A stretch of 64,000 nucleotides of DNA from an uncultured Paracoccus sp. GTDB taxonomy: Bacteria > Pseudomonadota > Alphaproteobacteria > Rhodobacterales > Rhodobacteraceae. Under the pieces are notes generated by a model, which worked only from the letters and a program-made list of their open reading frames with translations, was not told the origin of the DNA and made no database searches. The DNA is taken from positions 186,001 through 250,000 of the forward strand of contig NZ_CANMEH010000001.1 in assembly GCF_947496875.1 (NCBI RefSeq), in the 5' to 3' direction. The translations under genes and the position numbers were made by a program. Positions 27,862-36,550 of the stretch are shown piece by piece; the first letter of the stretch is position 1; every line of letters begins with the position of its first letter.

Positions 27862-30648
27862 TCAGTCCGCTTCGCTGGCCCGCTCGGCGCCCTCGCGGAT
27901 CGCCGCGCGCAGCTTCCGTTCCAGCGCTTCGCGGCGGGACCGCTGGTGCAGCTTCAGCCCGAAGCTGTCCTTGACATAGAAGCTGTCGACGACCTGCGCC
28001 CCGAAGGTGGCAATCACCGCGCTGGCGATGCGGATGTGGTTGGCGGCCAGGGTCCGGGTCAGGTCGTGCAGCAGCCCGGGCCGGTCGCGGGTATCCACCT
28101 CAATGATCGTGTAGATGTCCGAGCCCTCGTTGTCGAAGATGATGTGGGTGGGAAAGCGGAAGGCGCGGTTGCGCTTCTTCATCCTGTCGCGGTCGACCAG
28201 CGCCTCGCGCGGGACGACCTCTCCCTTGAGCGTGCGGTCGATCATCCTGCGAAGCCGGGGCAGCCGTTCGTCCGCGTAGGGGTGGCCCTGCTCGTCCTGC
28301 ACCCAGAACACCGCCGTCGCAAAGCCGTCCCGGGTGGTATAGGTGCGCGCGTCCACGATGTTGGCGCCGACCAGCGCCAGTGCCCCGGCGAGCCGCGAGA
28401 ACAGGCCGGGATGGTCGGCCATCACGAAGGCGGCGCGGGTTGCATCGCGGGCCGCATCGGGGTGCAGGTCCATGCGGATCTCGTCAGGACCGATATCCAG
28501 CAGCAGGCGGCCGAACACCTCCTGCGTGGCCGTGGGAAGGCCCTGCCAGTAGGTGTCGTAATGCCGCCCCAGTTCGTTGCGGATCGCCTTCGGCTCCCAC
28601 CCGTGGGCGCTGAGCAGGTGGCGCAGCGCGCGGCGGGCTTCGTGCACCTGCTTGTCACGGTTGACCTCTTCCAGCCCGTTCTCGAGCGCGTCGGCGGCCG
28701 CCCGGTGCAGGTTGCGCAGCAGATCCGCCTTCCAGTTGTTCCAGGTTCCGGGACCCACCCCGCGGATGTCGCAGGCCGTCAGCACCAGCAGCATGTCCAG
28801 GCGGCGGCGGGTCTTCACCGCCTTGGCGAAGTCGCGCAGCGTGCGGGGATCGGTGATGTCGCGTTTCTGCGCCACGTCCGACATCAGCAGATGGTTGCGG
28901 ACCAGCCACTCGATGGTCTCGATCTCGTCGGCCGGCAGGCCCAGCCGCCCGCAGATGCGGCGGGCCATCTGCGCGCCGATGATGGAATGATCCTCGGGCA
29001 GGCCCTTGCCGATATCGTGCAGCAGCACCGCCAGGTACAGCACCCGCCGGTTGATGCGGCCCCGCATGATCTCGCCGACCAGCGGCAGGGTCGGATCCTC
29101 GTCCACCCGTTCGATGGCGGCCAGCGCGGCCACGCACTGGATCAGATGCTCGTCGACCGTGTAGTGGTGATAGACGTTGAACTGCATCATCGCGACGACG
29201 CGTTCGAATTCGGGGATGAAGGCGCCCAGGACGTCCAGTTCGTTCATCCGGCGCAGGGCGCGTTCGGGCGCCCCGTGGCACAGCAGCATGTCGAGGAAGA
29301 TCCGCACCGCTTCCGGGTTGGACCGCATCCGGTCGTCGATCAGGTGAAGGTTGGCGGTGACCAGCCGCATCGCTTCGGGATGGATCAGGATCCCGGTGCG
29401 CATCCCCTCTTCGAACAGGCGCAGGATGTTCAGCGGATCGCGGGCGAAAAGGTCGGGGTCGGACACCGTCAGCCGGCCGTTCAGTTCGCGGAACCCGTCG
29501 TGCAGGCGGCGCCTGCGACGCAGGAACCGTGACAGCGGCGCTCGGTACAGGTGCCGCGTTTCCAGCGCCGTCAGGAACACCCGGGTCAGGTCGCCGACCC
29601 GGGTGGCGTGGCGGAAGTAGTCCTGCATGAAGATCTCGACCGCGCGCCGGCCTCCCGCGTCGTGATAGCGCATGCGCCGGGCCACCTCGACCTGCATGTC
29701 GAAGGTCAGCGCATCCACGGACCGGCCGGCGATCAGGTGCAGGTGGCAGCGGACTGCCCACAGGAAATCCTCGGCGCTCCAGAAGGTGGCGTGTTCGTCG
29801 CGGGTAAAGAACCCCAGATCGACCAGTTCGACGGCCCGGTCGACGCGGTGGATGTACTTGGCGATCCAGTACAGCGTCTGCAGATCCCGCAGCCCGCCCT
29901 TGCCTTCCTTGACGTTGGGTTCCAGCACGTAGCGCTGGCCGCCCTGGCGCTCGTGGCGGGCGTCGCGCTCGGCGAGCTTGGCCTCGATGAACTCGGGGAC
30001 GGAGCGGTCGAACAGTTCGGGCCACAGGCGGGCACGCAGGTCGCCGGCGGTCACCGGGTCGCCGCAGACCAGCCGGTGTTCCAGCAGCGAGGTGCGGATC
30101 GTCATGTCGGCCTGGCTCAGGCGCAGGCAGTCGTCCACCGAACGGGTGGCGTGGCCCAGCTTCAGCTTCAGGTCCCACAGCATGTACAGGATCGATTCGA
30201 CGACGCTTTCGGCCCAGCCGGTGGATTTCCACGGCGTCAGGAACAGCAGGTCGACGTCGGAATGCGGGGCCATCTCGGCCCGCCCGTAGCCGCCCACCGC
30301 GATGACGGACAGCCGTTCGGTGGCGGTCGGGCTGAGCTGCGGGTGCAGCCTGGTGACCGCGACGTGATGGACCGCGCTGACCACCCCATCGGTCAGCGCG
30401 GCGATCGCCCGCACGGTTTCGCGGGCGGCGCGCGGATGGGCGTCGAAGCCGTCCAGCACGTCCTGCAGCGCCTCGGCCCGGGCCGGGCCCAGCATCGCCA
30501 CCGTCGCGGCACGGATCTCGCGCGGATCGGTCAGCCCGTCCAGCGCCGCATCCAGCATCGGGATGAAGCTGTCGGCGTCGAAAAGTGGATGCGCCCCGGG
30601 CAGTGCCGGGGCGCTCTGCTTGGACGAGCTTGCAGGATCGCGACCCAA
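27862..30648 (-). CDS. glnD: [Protein-PII] uridylyltransferase / uridylyl-removing enzyme GlnD
   Basis: A 928-residue bifunctional nitrogen sensor. The nucleotidyltransferase motif is GGYGRAEMAPHSDVD (D131 and D133). The HD hydrolase domain contains LLHDIGKG (H544-D545). Two ACT domains occupy the C-terminus, where glutamine is sensed. It uridylylates PII proteins under nitrogen limitation and removes UMP when glutamine is high. The start follows two bases after the stop of the upstream lipoprotein gene, suggesting co-transcription. Confidence 0.97.
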   Translation of the reverse strand: MGRDPASSSKQSAPALPGAHPLFDADSFIPMLDAALDGLTDPREIRAATVAMLGPARAEALQDVLDGFDAHPRAARETVRAIAALTDGVVSAVHHVAVTRLHPQLSPTATERLSVIAVGGYGRAEMAPHSDVDLLFLTPWKSTGWAESVVESILYMLWDLKLKLGHATRSVDDCLRLSQADMTIRTSLLEHRLVCGDPVTAGDLRARLWPELFDRSVPEFIEAKLAERDARHERQGGQRYVLEPNVKEGKGGLRDLQTLYWIAKYIHRVDRAVELVDLGFFTRDEHATFWSAEDFLWAVRCHLHLIAGRSVDALTFDMQVEVARRMRYHDAGGRRAVEIFMQDYFRHATRVGDLTRVFLTALETRHLYRAPLSRFLRRRRRLHDGFRELNGRLTVSDPDLFARDPLNILRLFEEGMRTGILIHPEAMRLVTANLHLIDDRMRSNPEAVRIFLDMLLCHGAPERALRRMNELDVLGAFIPEFERVVAMMQFNVYHHYTVDEHLIQCVAALAAIERVDEDPTLPLVGEIMRGRINRRVLYLAVLLHDIGKGLPEDHSIIGAQMARRICGRLGLPADEIETIEWLVRNHLLMSDVAQKRDITDPRTLRDFAKAVKTRRRLDMLLVLTACDIRGVGPGTWNNWKADLLRNLHRAAADALENGLEEVNRDKQVHEARRALRHLLSAHGWEPKAIRNELGRHYDTYWQGLPTATQEVFGRLLLDIGPDEIRMDLHPDAARDATRAAFVMADHPGLFSRLAGALALVGANIVDARTYTTRDGFATAVFWVQDEQGHPYADERLPRLRRMIDRTLKGEVVPREALVDRDRMKKRNRAFRFPTHIIFDNEGSDIYTIIEVDTRDRPGLLHDLTRTLAANHIRIASAVIATFGAQVVDSFYVKDSFGLKLHQRSRREALERKLRAAIREGAERASEAD

Positions 30649-30650
30649 GA

Positions 30651-31856
30651 TCAGGAGCCGAAACCGCCGAAGCTGCGCGGCGCGGGATCGATGATGACCA
30701 GCCGGTTGTCGCGGATCGTGGCCACGGCCAGACCGCGCTGGTTGGTTCCGTCGGGCCGCAGCCGGAACACGCCCCCGATGCCCTGAAAGCCGTTCCCGGA
30801 GGTCAAGCCCGCCGTTGTCAGCGCGTCCCTGCGCCCGGCGCGCGCGAGCGAGGCGATGGCCGACACCGCGTCATAGCCGAGCGCACCCAGTTCATGCGGC
30901 ATCTCGCCATAGGCCTGCTGGTAGCGCTGCGAGAAGGCGGCGATGCGGGGCAGGTCCGGCACGGCGAACCACCCGCCCTGGACACCCGGCAGCTGCAGCC
31001 GCGTCGCCGGAACGTCCCAGCGCGTCAGCCCCATGAACTGTGCGACGCTGGAGTTCACGCCCTGCCGCAACAGCGAATCGGTCAGATAGGGCAGGACCGA
31101 GGGCTCGTTGGCGGTCATGAAGATCGCGTCGGCCTGGCGCTGCCGGGCGATCGCCGCGACCTGCGGGACGATGCCGTCGATGCCCTGTTCGGACACGGGG
31201 TGGGTTGCCTTTGCGGCCAGCGTGGCCCGGTTGCGCGCGATGGCGCTTTCGATGGCGGCGGCGCCGACCTGGCCGGACACGTCATCCTCGGCCACGACCA
31301 GCACCCGGCGCTTGCCCTGCCGGACCCCGTAGCCGATCAGCCGGTCGGCGGTGTTGAAGAAGGTGTTGCCCAGCACATAGACATTGCCGCCCGCGATGTC
31401 GGCGTTGTTGGAAAAGGCCAGCACGTTCACCCGGCCCTTCATCGCCTGACCGACCGCGTTCGCCGCTTCGCCATGCAGCGGACCGACGATGATCCTGGCG
31501 CCTTCGGCCACGGCCTCGTTCGCGCGGGCCACAGCTTCGCCGGCCTCCGCGCCAGAGTTGTAGACGCGCAGGTCGATCTGCGCGCCCTGCGCATCGGCCG
31601 CGGCCATCTTGGCCGAGTTCACGATCGACCGGGCGATCCGGTCGAGTTCCGGGTTGCCCGTCCCGCCGGGGACCAGCAGCGCCACCGGTACCGGCTGGGC
31701 GGGATCGATCATCGGCCCGGTCTGCGGCCCGCGGGCGGTTCCGATGCTGTCGCCCGGTTCGCAGGCGGCGAGGAACGCCGCAGAGACGAGCGCGACCACG
31801 CGCATCAGCGGGCGTGACAACGCGGGAAGGCCGCGGCGGGTGGCAAAAGCGGTCAT
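30651..31856 (-). CDS. Penicillin-binding-protein activator (LpoA-like) lipoprotein
   Basis: A 401-residue protein with a lipoprotein signal (VALVSAAFLAAC, Cys near residue 32) and a periplasmic-binding-protein fold of the ABC-substrate/LpoA type (VALLVPGG..., GARIIVGPLHGEAANAV, VLAFSNNADIAGG). LpoA activates PBP1A in enterobacteria, and homologues next to rsmI-yraN are widespread. AGGATACGCC precedes ATG 31856; a second Met at 31805 would also give a good signal peptide. It is divergent from rsmI. Confidence 0.88.
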   Translation of the reverse strand: MTAFATRRGLPALSRPLMRVVALVSAAFLAACEPGDSIGTARGPQTGPMIDPAQPVPVALLVPGGTGNPELDRIARSIVNSAKMAAADAQGAQIDLRVYNSGAEAGEAVARANEAVAEGARIIVGPLHGEAANAVGQAMKGRVNVLAFSNNADIAGGNVYVLGNTFFNTADRLIGYGVRQGKRRVLVVAEDDVSGQVGAAAIESAIARNRATLAAKATHPVSEQGIDGIVPQVAAIARQRQADAIFMTANEPSVLPYLTDSLLRQGVNSSVAQFMGLTRWDVPATRLQLPGVQGGWFAVPDLPRIAAFSQRYQQAYGEMPHELGALGYDAVSAIASLARAGRRDALTTAGLTSGNGFQGIGGVFRLRPDGTNQRGLAVATIRDNRLVIIDPAPRSFGGFGS

Positions 31857-31968
31857 GGCGTATCCTGAAGATCAATGGGGCAAAATGCCCCTGCAGGGTA
31901 GCCACAGTTGCGCTTTGCTGGCAACCTGCGCCGCCGGCGCGAGGATTGCGAAGAGGATGGGCGTGCAG

Positions 31969-32898
31969 ATGCAGGACGATCCCCGAGATGGCGCGCCGGG
32001 CAAGGACGATGCCGCACCACCGGACCGGTCGGCGCAGGGCGACGCGCCCCGGCCGCTCGCGCCCGGGCTGTATCTCGTGGCGACGCCGATCGGCAACGCC
32101 CGCGACATCACCCTGCGGGCGCTGGACGTTCTGGGATCGGCGGAGGTGCTGGCCGCCGAGGACACCCGGACCCTACGCCACCTGATGTCGATCCACGGGG
32201 TCCCGATGCGCGGACGCCGGATCATCGCCCATCACGATCACAATGCCCGGCAGAGCGGCGGCGTGATCCTGCAGCATCTCCGGGACGGGCGCTCGGTCGC
32301 CTTTGCGTCCGACGCCGGCACCCCGCTGGTCGCGGATCCGGGCTATTCCGTGCTGCGCGACGCCGCGGCGCAAGGGCTGCCGGTTCACGCGATCCCCGGC
32401 GCGTCGGCGCTGCTGGCGGCACTAGGGGTGGCGGGGTTGCCCACCGACCGGTTCCTGTTCGCGGGCTTCGTTCCCGCGGCCCAGGGGGCGCGTCGCAGGT
32501 GGCTGGCCGAGATCACCGCGGTCGCTGCGACGGTGGTGATGTTCGACAGCCCGCGGCGGGTCGGCCAGACCCTCGAGGCGCTGGCGGAGATCGACCCGGC
32601 GCGTCCGGCGGTCATCTGCCGCGAACTGACCAAGAAGTTCGAGGAGGTGCTGCGCGGCACCGTGGCCGAGCTGCGCGAGCAGGTCCCGGCAGAAGGGCTG
32701 CGGGGCGAGGTCGTGATCGTGCTGGCCCCACCGCAGATCCAGGCCGTGGACGACGAAGTTCTGCGGTCCGCGCTGGGTGGCCTGCTGGACCGGCTGTCGG
32801 TGCGGGACGCGGCCGCCGAGGTGGCCGAGCATTACGGGGTCCCGCGCAAGCAGGTCTATGCGCTGGCAATCGAGATGGGGCGCGCGGATCGCGGCTGA
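31969..32898 (+). CDS. rsmI: 16S rRNA (cytidine(1402)-2'-O)-methyltransferase RsmI
   Basis: A tetrapyrrole-methylase-fold enzyme of about 309 residues. The SAM-binding start is GLYLVATPIGNARDITLRAL, then AAEDTRTLRHL, DAGTPLVADPG and PGASALLAAL. It methylates the ribose of C1402, the same nucleotide modified by RsmH. The start is uncertain: ATG 31969 has GAGG 11 bases upstream, and ATG 31957 is too close to it. The stop overlaps another in-frame ATG of the next gene (TGATG). Confidence 0.94.
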   Translation: MQDDPRDGAPGKDDAAPPDRSAQGDAPRPLAPGLYLVATPIGNARDITLRALDVLGSAEVLAAEDTRTLRHLMSIHGVPMRGRRIIAHHDHNARQSGGVILQHLRDGRSVAFASDAGTPLVADPGYSVLRDAAAQGLPVHAIPGASALLAALGVAGLPTDRFLFAGFVPAAQGARRRWLAEITAVAATVVMFDSPRRVGQTLEALAEIDPARPAVICRELTKKFEEVLRGTVAELREQVPAEGLRGEVVIVLAPPQIQAVDDEVLRSALGGLLDRLSVRDAAAEVAEHYGVPRKQVYALAIEMGRADRG

Positions 32899-32933
32899 TG
32901 CCGCAGTATTCGCGAGAACGGGAGGGGCGGCAG

Positions 32934-33338
32934 ATGGGGCGCAGAGTGCCGTCGGCGGGGCAGGGGACGCGCGTCGCGCGGATTGCCCGGGGCGTCTCGG
33001 CGCACGCGTCCGGCGCGGCCGCCGAGGAACGGGTAGCTGACCATTATCTGGGCCGTGGATGCGCGATCCTGGCCCGGCGCTGGCGAAGCCCGGCCGGCGA
33101 GATCGATCTGGTCGTGGCAGATGGCGACGAGGTGGTGTTCGTCGAGGTCAAGAAATCCGCGACCCTCGCCCAGGCCGCGGAACGTCTGGCCCGGGCGCAG
33201 ATGGACCGCATCTGCATGGCGGCGCTCGCCTACTGCGAGAGGCTGCCGACCGGATCGCTGACCGCGATGCGGTTCGACGCGGCGCTTGTCGATGACGAGG
33301 GTCGGGTCGAGGTGATCCCGAACGCCTTCGGCGGCTGA
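32934..33338 (+). CDS. YraN-family nuclease-fold protein (UPF0102)
   Basis: A 134-residue protein with the Holliday-junction-resolvase-like core: AAEERVADHYLGRGCAIL, the acidic Asp in GEIDLVVAD and VVFVEVKK. This E-D-ExK arrangement is the metal-dependent nuclease active site. YraN follows rsmI in many proteobacteria. ATG 32934 has GGGAGGGGCGGCAG in front; ATG 32898 overlaps the rsmI stop and would add 12 residues. The cellular role is not established. Confidence 0.88.
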   Translation: MGRRVPSAGQGTRVARIARGVSAHASGAAAEERVADHYLGRGCAILARRWRSPAGEIDLVVADGDEVVFVEVKKSATLAQAAERLARAQMDRICMAALAYCERLPTGSLTAMRFDAALVDDEGRVEVIPNAFGG

Positions 33339-33405
33339 CCGCCCCCCTCCCTTGCATCGGCCCGGGCCGCACGCGACAAGGCGGTAGCCACCGAAGGAGA
33401 GACAG

Positions 33406-34359
33406 ATGAGCCTGCACGTCGCCTTGCAGATGGACCCGATCGAGCATGTGTCGATCACCGGCGACAGCACCTTCCGCATCGGGCTGGAAGCCCAGTCGCG
33501 GGGGCACCGGCTGTTCCAGTACACCGTCGACCGGCTGATCTACGACGAGGGCCGGGTCAGCGCCGTCGGCCGCCCTGTCACGTTGCGGCCCGAGCAGGGC
33601 AACCATGTCGATTTCGGCGACTGGGCCGAGATCCCGCTTGCGGAATTCGACGTGGTCTGGCTGCGCCAGGACCCGCCCTTCGACATGGGCTACGTGACCT
33701 CAACCCATCTGCTGGACCGGGTGGCCGGCGACACGCTGGTCGTCAACGATCCGTTCTGGGTCCGCAACTGCCCCGAAAAGCTGATGGTCCTGGACTTTCC
33801 GGACCTGACCCCGCCGACGATGATCGCCCGCGATCCTGCCGCGATCCGCCGCTTTCGCGACCGCCACGGCGACATCATCCTGAAACCGCTCTACGGCAAT
33901 GGCGGGGCCGGCGTCTTCCACCTGCACCCCGAGGACCGCAACCTGTCCTCGCTGCTCGAGATGTTCGCGGGGATCAACCGGGAACCGATGATCGCGCAGA
34001 AATACCTGGCGGCGGTGGTCGAGGGGGACAAGCGGATCATCCTCGTCGATGGCGAGCCGGTCGGGGCGATCAACCGCGTGCCGCAGCAGGGCGAGGCCCG
34101 GTCGAACATGCATGTCGGCGGCCGTGCGGAACGGATCGGCCTGACCGACCGCGAACGCGAGATCTGCACGCGGATCGGACCGGTGCTGCGCGAAAAGGGG
34201 CTGATCTTCACGGGGATCGACGTGATCGACGGCTGGCTGACCGAGATCAACGTGACCTCGCCCACTGGCATCCAGGAACTGGAGCGGTTCGACGGCATCA
34301 ACGCCGCCGCCGCGATCTGGGACGCGATCGAACGCCGCTTGGCGGGCCGCACCGGCTGA
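33406..34359 (+). CDS. gshB: Glutathione synthetase
   Basis: A 317-residue ATP-grasp enzyme. The N-terminus ([23 protein letters not shown]) and later [29 protein letters not shown] and [12 protein letters not shown] are GshB signatures. It joins gamma-glutamylcysteine to glycine. GAAGGAGAGACAG is a strong ribosome site. The rsmI-yraN-gshB order is conserved in Rhodobacterales. Confidence 0.97.
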   Translation: MSLHVALQMDPIEHVSITGDSTFRIGLEAQSRGHRLFQYTVDRLIYDEGRVSAVGRPVTLRPEQGNHVDFGDWAEIPLAEFDVVWLRQDPPFDMGYVTSTHLLDRVAGDTLVVNDPFWVRNCPEKLMVLDFPDLTPPTMIARDPAAIRRFRDRHGDIILKPLYGNGGAGVFHLHPEDRNLSSLLEMFAGINREPMIAQKYLAAVVEGDKRIILVDGEPVGAINRVPQQGEARSNMHVGGRAERIGLTDREREICTRIGPVLREKGLIFTGIDVIDGWLTEINVTSPTGIQELERFDGINAAAAIWDAIERRLAGRTG

Positions 34360-34368
34360 CCGGAACGA

Positions 34369-34398
34369 CAAACGCCGGCCCGCAGGGACCGGCGTTTG
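34369..34398. terminator. Bidirectional terminator between gshB and tsf
   Basis: CAAACGCCGG (34369-34378) pairs perfectly with CCGGCGTTTG (34389-34398), and the loop can add CCC/GGG pairs. The A and T runs at the stem ends give a T-rich end on both strands, fitting the convergent genes. Confidence 0.65.
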
Positions 34399-34426
34399 CT
34401 GCAGCGTGATGGGGCTGATTGGCGGA

Positions 34427-35305
34427 TCAGTTCCCGCCCCGCGTCTTGGCGACCTCGGCCGCGAAGTCTTCCTGTTTCTTCTCGATCCCCTCGCCAACCG
34501 CAACGCGGGCAAAGCCGGTGACGTCCACCCCGGCTTCCTTAGCGGCCTGGGCCACCGTCAGATCGGGATTGACCACGAACTTCTGCCCCAGCAGCGTGAC
34601 TTCCTCGAAGAACTTGGCCATCCGGCCGACGATCATCTTCTCGATCACCGCGTCGGGCTTGCCCGATTCGCGCGCCTGTTCGGTCAGCACCGACTTCTCG
34701 CGGTCGATCAGCTGCGCGTCCAGATCCGCCTCCGACAGCGAGGCGGGATTGGTCGCCGCGACATGCATCGCGATCTGGCGGCCGATCTCGGGGTTGTCAC
34801 CGCTCAGCGCGACCAGGACGCCGATCTTGCCCATCCCTTCAGCGGCGGCGTTGTGCACATAGCTCACCACCTTGTCGCCGGTCACCGTCACCATGCGGCG
34901 CAGCGTCATGTTCTCGCCGATCTTGGCGATCGCGTCGGTCAGAACCTCGGACACCGGCTTGCCGTTCAGGGGCGCGTTGTTCAACTCGTCGAGGCTGTCG
35001 ACCTCCAGCGCGGCCTGGGCAATCGCCCGCACCATGTTCTGGAATTCCTCGTTCTTGGCGACGAAGTCGGTCTCCGAGTTGACCTCGACCGCCACGCCCC
35101 GGCCGTCCCTGACGGCGACCGCGACCAGACCCTCGGCGGCCACGCGTCCGGATTTCTTGGCGGCCTTGGCCAGGCCCTTGGTCCGCAGCCAGTCGACCGC
35201 GGCCTCCATGTCGCCATCCGTCTCGGTCAACGCCTTCTTGGCGTCCATCATGCCCGCGCCGGTCGTCTCGCGCAGGTCCTTCACCATCGCGGCTGTAATC
35301 GCCAT
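34427..35305 (-). CDS. tsf: Translation elongation factor Ts
   Basis: A 292-residue EF-Ts. [24 protein letters not shown] is the UBA-like start, followed by [17 protein letters not shown], the TDFV region that contacts EF-Tu. It regenerates EF-Tu-GTP. It lies 69 bases downstream of rpsB in the usual rpsB-tsf operon, with a hairpin between them. Confidence 0.98.
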   Translation of the reverse strand: MAITAAMVKDLRETTGAGMMDAKKALTETDGDMEAAVDWLRTKGLAKAAKKSGRVAAEGLVAVAVRDGRGVAVEVNSETDFVAKNEEFQNMVRAIAQAALEVDSLDELNNAPLNGKPVSEVLTDAIAKIGENMTLRRMVTVTGDKVVSYVHNAAAEGMGKIGVLVALSGDNPEIGRQIAMHVAATNPASLSEADLDAQLIDREKSVLTEQARESGKPDAVIEKMIVGRMAKFFEEVTLLGQKFVVNPDLTVAQAAKEAGVDVTGFARVAVGEGIEKKQEDFAAEVAKTRGGN

Positions 35306-35330
35306 CGATCTCTCCTATCGTCGAATGGGA

Positions 35331-35353
35331 AGGGCGGGGTTGTCCCCCGCCCT
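35331..35353 (-). terminator. Attenuator-like hairpin between rpsB and tsf
   Basis: AGGGCGGGG (35331-35339) and CCCCGCCCT (35345-35353) form a perfect 9-bp stem with a 5-base loop. On the minus strand the sequence beyond it is TCCCATTCGACG, without a T run, so it is more likely a partial terminator or mRNA-stability element that lets rpsB exceed tsf. Confidence 0.5.
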
Positions 35354-35374
35354 GTAAACATCTGTCGCGGCGGA

Positions 35375-36151
35375 TCAGGCCTCGGCGGCTGTCGCCGGTT
35401 CCTCGTCCAGGTCTTCGGTGGGCGCGTCGGTCAGCGCGCCCAGGTCGACCCCGGCCGCCCCCATCTGCGCCGACATCCCCTCCAGCGCCGCCCGTGCGGC
35501 CAGATCGCAGTACAGCGCGATCGCCCGGGCGGCGTCGTCGTTGCCCGGGATGACGTGGGTCACGCCCTTGGGCGAGCAGTTGGTGTCGACCACGGCCACG
35601 ACCGGGATGCCCAGCTTGTTGGCTTCGAGCACCGCGAGGTCTTCCTTGTTGACGTCGATGACGAACAGCAGGTCCGGCAGGCCGCCCATGTGGCGGATGC
35701 CGCCGAGGCTCGCCTGCAGCTTGGCCTGCTCGCGCTCCATCCCCAGGCGTTCTTTCTTGGTCAGGCCCTCGGCGCCCTGGTCCATCGCCTCGTCGATCTG
35801 CTTGAGCCGCTGGATCGACTGCGACACGGTCTTCCAGTTGGTCAGCGTGCCGCCCAGCCAGCGATGGTTCATGTAGAACTGCGCGGATTTCTCGGCGGCC
35901 TCGGCGATCGGCCGCTGGGCCTGGCGCTTGGTTCCGACGAACAGCACCCGCCCGCCGCGGGCGACCGTGTCGCGCACGATCTGCAGCGCCTGGTCCAGCA
36001 TGGGGACCGTCTGCGTCAGGTCGATGATGTGGATGCCGTTGCGGTCACCATAGATGTACTCGCCCATGCGCGGGTTCCAGCGCTGGGTCTGGTGGCCGTA
36101 GTGAACGCCAGCTTCAAGCAGCTGACGCATCGAGAATTCGGGAAGCGCCAT
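35375..36151 (-). CDS. rpsB: 30S ribosomal protein S2
   Basis: A 258-residue S2 protein: [40 protein letters not shown] and [14 protein letters not shown] lies one base from ATG 36157 but seven from ATG 36151, so 36151 is the better start. The C-terminal 25 residues form an acidic Ala/Glu-rich tail. First gene of rpsB-tsf. Confidence 0.98.
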   Translation of the reverse strand: MALPEFSMRQLLEAGVHYGHQTQRWNPRMGEYIYGDRNGIHIIDLTQTVPMLDQALQIVRDTVARGGRVLFVGTKRQAQRPIAEAAEKSAQFYMNHRWLGGTLTNWKTVSQSIQRLKQIDEAMDQGAEGLTKKERLGMEREQAKLQASLGGIRHMGGLPDLLFVIDVNKEDLAVLEANKLGIPVVAVVDTNCSPKGVTHVIPGNDDAARAIALYCDLAARAALEGMSAQMGAAGVDLGALTDAPTEDLDEEPATAAEA

Positions 36152-36550
36152 GTCCATGTCCTTTCCGGTTTGCGCCTGAGCAGGGGTTTCAGGACGCCGG
36201 ATCGACGCCCCAACCGGTGGACGACGCGACCGGATGAATTCCGCCCGCGGGCCCGCCCCTGCCTGTGAAGTGCGCGCCCCTTACCCCGTGCAGAGCCGGA
36301 TCGCAAGCGCCGTCGGATGCGCCGTCCGGTCGGGGTGTGCCGCGCAGTGCCGCGGCAGACCGGGACGATGACGATTCTTCTAGCTGAGACGTGATCCAAC
36401 GTGTGGGCAGACCAGACGCTGCCGCACCCGCTTGGGGTAGCCGCCGCCGCCAAGTCCCCATGCAGATTGGGCGACTGCTTGCCGCTTTACCGCGGGCGGG
36501 CAGGGCGGTAAGTGCTGGGGCTGCCTCTCGCCCAGCCCGAAAGTGATCCG
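36152..36550. promoter_or_regulatory. Divergent promoter region between rpsB and alaS
   Basis: About 400 bases with no supported gene. It holds the rpsB leader (about 120 bases, where S2 autoregulation may act), the candidate rpsB promoter, a lower-GC stretch at 36360-36405, and the alaS upstream sequence. No convincing alaS promoter or T-box-like structure was recognised. Confidence 0.5.
36278..36306 (-). promoter_or_regulatory. Candidate housekeeping promoter of rpsB-tsf
   Basis: On the minus strand TTGCGA (36306-36301) and TAAGGG (36283-36278) are separated by 17 bases. The -35 is good and the -10 is poor. Transcription would start near 36271, leaving a leader of about 120 bases. Confidence 0.35.

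Noticed and set aside
32898..32933. Longer yraN start overlapping the rsmI stop
   Set aside because: The ribosome site GGGAGGGG is correctly spaced for ATG 32934, and the extra residues do not match the family.
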